DNA of 10,010 bases. Origin: an uncultured Bacilli bacterium. Lineage in GTDB: Bacteria > Bacillota_I > Bacilli_A > RF39 > UBA660. The notes beneath the pieces are model-generated. The model was given only the letters and a program-made list of their open reading frames with translations. It had not been told where the DNA came from and searched no databases. The position numbers and the translations under genes were made by a program. Below are positions 7,826-10,010 of the stretch, piece by piece (positions within the stretch are counted from its first letter, which is position 1; each line of letters begins with the position of its first letter). Location of the stretch: positions 1 to 10,010 of the forward strand of contig CANQEF010000031.1 in the NCBI GenBank assembly GCA_947594675.1. The letters run 5' to 3'.

Positions 7826-9602
7826 CAATAATCACCTTCTTTTCGTTGCCTGAATTATCTATAAATATTAACATAGCTTTTCCTTGAATTTTAGTTTTAT
7901 CAAATTGTACTTCATTGTTATGAAATTCTTTTTCAAAAATCACATCATTTAAATCAAATACTTTACCATCATAAGAATAATCTATTAAAATCATAGATAA
8001 ATTCGTATCTTCTTCCCCTTTAATTCTACTATTACTTTTAAATTTTTGAATGATTAATTTATCCTCTTGAAGTTCAAATTCCACTATTGGAGGTTGAATA
8101 AAATCAAAACCAACTGATTCTACTGCATCGTTAACACTTAATGCATCTCTAGGTTGTAATAAAGCTGTAAATTCATCTGTGAATTTTGATAGCATTGAAT
8201 AAGGAATTCTTAAAATCGTAAAAAGTATATGATTAATTTCGATTTCATCTTCTGCAAATGTAAATTGTCCTTTCGGTGCGATAATTATAATATTACTTCC
8301 TGCTGATGATCCAACTCTTTGACTTATAGCTTGTAAGGTTTCTATAGAAATTTTAGCTTTCATTTTTTTTAATTCATGTGGAGTAAAAACTTTAACTAAA
8401 GCACTGTATCTATTTCCATCAAACTCAAAATTTTTTATTTTTATTGGTTCAATATTGCATCCCCATAATTGCATTGCAAATATTTTCCAATTTTCCTCAT
8501 CAAAGCTATTTGAACGATTTTCATCGTACAATCCTGCTGAATATAAAGTAAAAGTAGAAAAATTTTTCTCTCCTAATGAAAGTAATCTCTTTTGAATCGT
8601 ATAAATGGACAACTTACCCACATCTACTGCTATCCATTTTCTTTTCAATTTTTCTGCTACAACGGGAGTTGTCCCAGATCCTGCAAAACAATCTAAAACA
8701 ATATCCCCTTCATTAGAAGAAGCCTTTATTATTCTTTCAAGCAATGCTTCCGGTTTTTGGGTAGGATATTTTGTTTTATAATCTTTTGCTCCTAAAAATC
8801 CTGCAAAGTTTTTTATATCACACCAAACATCTTTAATAGGTTTCTTTGATGTATCACCAGAAGGTTGTGCGATAAGTTCATATTCTTTATTAAAAATATA
8901 ATCTGTTTTTGATTTTGTATAATAAAGTATAGTTGCTTGAGAATAAATCCAATTTTCAGAAAGCCATTTATTTCCAGCAACATATGGAATTGAAGTATCC
9001 CATATAATAGAACTTCTAAAATTATTTTCACCAAATATTTCATCCATTAAAACTTTTACATAAGCTACTTTTTTATTATCCAAATGAACATAAATAGATC
9101 CATCATCTGTCAATAATTCTCTTAATAAGATTAATCTTTTTCTTAACCATTCTAAAAAATCAGCACCAGCTAATTTATCTGAATATGCCTTTTGACTTTC
9201 ATCAGAAGCTTTAAAATCTCTTCTTGTAGAAAATGGTGGATCAATATAAACTAATTTTACACCATTGGTACCATCAGAGTTCGTTAGTAACCCTTTCTTT
9301 TTCATTTCAATTAAAGTTTTTAAAACTTGTAGATTATCCCCAAAAATTAATTTATTGGTCCATTCATTACTTCCTATTTTTATATCAGTAGGGAAATTTT
9401 TCTCCTCTTGAAGAGGAGCAGCAATTACTTTTGATAGTATTTGTTCATAACTTTCCTTACCCCCATAAACAAGTTCACATTCTTTTCTTCCTGATGGAAA
9501 TATAATTTTTTGAAAATCAATAGGTACTTCTTGTCCTTTTTCTACATACTTTTTTGCTTCCTCTAATACTCTAGCTAATAAGTTCATTCGATCATTATTC
9601 AT
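7797..9602 (-). CDS. mod: Type III-like DNA methyltransferase Mod (beta class, probably N6-adenine)
   Basis: A 601-residue protein. Motif IV D-P-P-F (121-124, in LVYIDPPFSTRRDF) comes before the AdoMet-binding motif I DCFAGSGTT (304-312), with TQKPEALLERII (281-292) just ahead. This order defines beta-class amino-methyltransferases, which include type III Mod proteins and mostly make N6-methyladenine. DGSIYVHLD (168-175) is a further conserved block. The likely target-recognition region lies between about 205 and 275 and is short. Residues about 345-601 are an unrecognised C-terminal region that could contact Res or DNA. The start is supported by AAGGAG eight nt before the ATG; the next Met is residue 6. 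It is the first gene of the mod-res operon, with its promoter inside the element. Methylation protects the host and Mod sets the specificity for Res. The recognition sequence cannot be read from the protein. Confidence 0.9.
   Translation of the reverse strand: MNNDRMNLLARVLEEAKKYVEKGQEVPIDFQKIIFPSGRKECELVYGGKESYEQILSKVIAAPLQEEKNFPTDIKIGSNEWTNKLIFGDNLQVLKTLIEMKKKGLLTNSDGTNGVKLVYIDPPFSTRRDFKASDESQKAYSDKLAGADFLEWLRKRLILLRELLTDDGSIYVHLDNKKVAYVKVLMDEIFGENNFRSSIIWDTSIPYVAGNKWLSENWIYSQATILYYTKSKTDYIFNKEYELIAQPSGDTSKKPIKDVWCDIKNFAGFLGAKDYKTKYPTQKPEALLERIIKASSNEGDIVLDCFAGSGTTPVVAEKLKRKWIAVDVGKLSIYTIQKRLLSLGEKNFSTFTLYSAGLYDENRSNSFDEENWKIFAMQLWGCNIEPIKIKNFEFDGNRYSALVKVFTPHELKKMKAKISIETLQAISQRVGSSAGSNIIIIAPKGQFTFAEDEIEINHILFTILRIPYSMLSKFTDEFTALLQPRDALSVNDAVESVGFDFIQPPIVEFELQEDKLIIQKFKSNSRIKGEEDTNLSMILIDYSYDGKVFDLNDVIFEKEFHNNEVQFDKTKIQGKAMLIFIDNSGNEKKVIIDGKQSNSKS
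7833..7838 (-). promoter_or_regulatory. Ribosome binding site deciding the res start
   Basis: AAGGTG on the - strand lies seven nt from the ATG at 7823-7825 and only four nt from the alternative TTG at 7826-7828, which favours the ATG. It lies within the mod coding sequence. Confidence 0.65.
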
Positions 9603-9657
9603 TACGGCTGCTCCTTACTCATTTCTTAAATACTATTTTACCATAAAATTTAGTTTA

Positions 9658-9686
9658 AATATATGATAAAAATGTATGAAATTCAA
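9658..9686 (-). promoter_or_regulatory. Promoter of the mod-res operon
   Basis: TTGAAT (9681-9686) and TATATT (9658-9663) on the - strand are separated by exactly 17 bp. The match to the housekeeping consensus is 4/6 and 5/6. It is about 55 bp before the mod ATG and 24 bp inside the element end, so the operon carries its own promoter and does not depend on the integration site. Confidence 0.6.
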
Positions 9687-9709
9687 CTGGTCACATCCTA
9701 AAAGTGTAG

Positions 9710-9715
9710 CACCTC
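9710..9715. repeat. Right attachment site core (CACCTC)
   Basis: The + strand context is AAAGTGTAG-CACCTC-CGGCATTTATG: element DNA to the left, amidase codons to the right. Joining the outer flanks gives CACCATCAC-CACCTC-CGGCATTT, which is continuous amidase sequence. Joining the inner flanks gives the predicted circle junction AAAGTGTAG-CACCTC-GTACTCTC. Around its centre AGTGTA and TACTCT form an imperfect inverted repeat, as expected of recombinase half-sites. Confidence 0.75.
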
Positions 9716-10010
9716 CGGCATTTATGTGATTCGATACAACAATTACATCATTTCCTTTTCCATAAAAACTTTGTACCCTTCCCGGTCTTACATCCGGAGA
9801 TAATGTTTCATCCGTTGTTCTAGATAAACTATTCTCGATTCCTAAATCATCTAAACGTTTATGAATATAATTACTTATTTTTAAAGTTAATTCTTTTTCT
9901 ATAATTCCATTAGCACTAGTGCCAGGATCATCCCCTCCGTGTGCAGGAATAGGAAAAGTCCAAAAATATCATTATTTCTTAAAATTCAATGTTCCATTCT
10001 ATTTCTATAT

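Larger units (their letters stand above)
3492..9715 (-). mobile_element. Serine recombinase element carrying a type III-like restriction-modification system
   Basis: The segment between the two CACCTC copies interrupts an Amidase_3 gene. Its left flank codes for the C-terminal half and its right flank for the N-terminal half. It contains only mod, res and a large serine recombinase, all on the - strand. The unit repeated once is 6218 bp. The recombinase 3' end is close to the left boundary, a usual arrangement for large serine integrases. No terminal inverted repeats, IS transposase, relaxase, replication gene or phage structural gene is seen, so it is neither an insertion sequence nor a recognisable prophage. 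Large serine recombinases integrate and excise DNA between short, dissimilar att sites sharing only a few central bases, which agrees with the 6-bp identity. Whether it can still move is unknown; recombinase, mod and res all look intact. Confidence 0.85.
9633..9972 (-). pseudogene. N-acetylmuramoyl-L-alanine amidase, N-terminal half (gene split by insertion, 5' end disrupted)
   Basis: The - strand frame reads PAHGGDDPGTSANGIIEKE, then ISNYIHKRLDDLGIENSLSR and VIVVSNHINAGG up to the CACCTC boundary. This is the first half of an Amidase_3 domain. The zinc ligands are visible: His in AHGG, Glu in IIEKE and His in SNHIN. Past the boundary the frame continues into the element as 25 foreign codons (ATLLGCDQLNFIHF...) to a TAG at 9633-9635. 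Upstream, the frame is blocked by TGA and TAA at 9969-9974, and the usual start pattern IFLD appears in a different frame (ATG at 9970-9972). Removing about 10 nt after that GAC would join IFLD to PAHGG. Either a frameshift has disabled the 5' end or the sequence has an error there. Together with the C-terminal half at 2554-3497 it makes one gene. Confidence 0.75.

Noticed and set aside
8813..9043. 76-codon - strand ORF inside mod
   Set aside because: Shadow in another frame of a well-supported methyltransferase gene.
7797..9602. Phase-variable mod through simple sequence repeats
   Set aside because: No long homopolymer or tandem short-repeat tract is visible in mod or its promoter.
3492..9715. 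Prophage or insertion sequence
   Set aside because: There is no structural, lysis, replication or transposase gene and no terminal inverted repeat; the recombinase and small direct core fit a serine integrase element.

Overview
The DNA is very AT-rich and uses the standard code: UGG is Trp and UGA only terminates. Most genes have AGGAG-type ribosome binding sites. With a SleB-type cell-wall hydrolase and a LysM amidase of low-GC Gram-positive type, this points to a Bacillota (Firmicutes) chromosome, probably Bacilli or a related gut lineage. The genus cannot be read from the sequence.

Layout. The left edge holds the last 68 codons of a SleB/CwlJ-type (Hydrolase_2) hydrolase on the + strand, closed by a small hairpin. 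Everything after it lies on the - strand. A 556-aa protein with a C-terminal DUF3883 (NOV_C) nuclease-like domain (213-1883) comes first. Next are the ruins of an AAA_14/DUF4143 ATPase (1908-2443). The C-terminal half of an N-acetylmuramoyl-L-alanine amidase with four LysM repeats (2554-3497) follows. The N-terminal half of the same amidase lies about 6.2 kb away at the right edge (9711 to about 9972).

Between the amidase halves sits a compact element of 6218 bp, bounded by a 6-bp direct repeat CACCTC (3492-3497 and 9710-9715). It carries its own promoter, a type III-like methyltransferase (mod) overlapping a helicase-nuclease (res), a terminator, and then a separately promoted large serine recombinase whose 3' end is about 50 bp from one boundary. 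Recombination between the two 6-bp copies would rejoin the amidase codons exactly in frame as N-A-G-G-G-D-G-A-E, the expected conserved zinc-histidine-loop sequence. This is the main observation: a minimal restriction-modification island moved by a serine recombinase, lodged in the catalytic domain of a cell-wall amidase, with no conjugation, replication or phage genes in sight.

Caveats. The 5' end of the amidase has stop codons and an apparent frameshift close to the right edge, so the gene may have been inactive already or its true start may not be visible. Family assignments rest on motifs recognised by eye; no database search was run.
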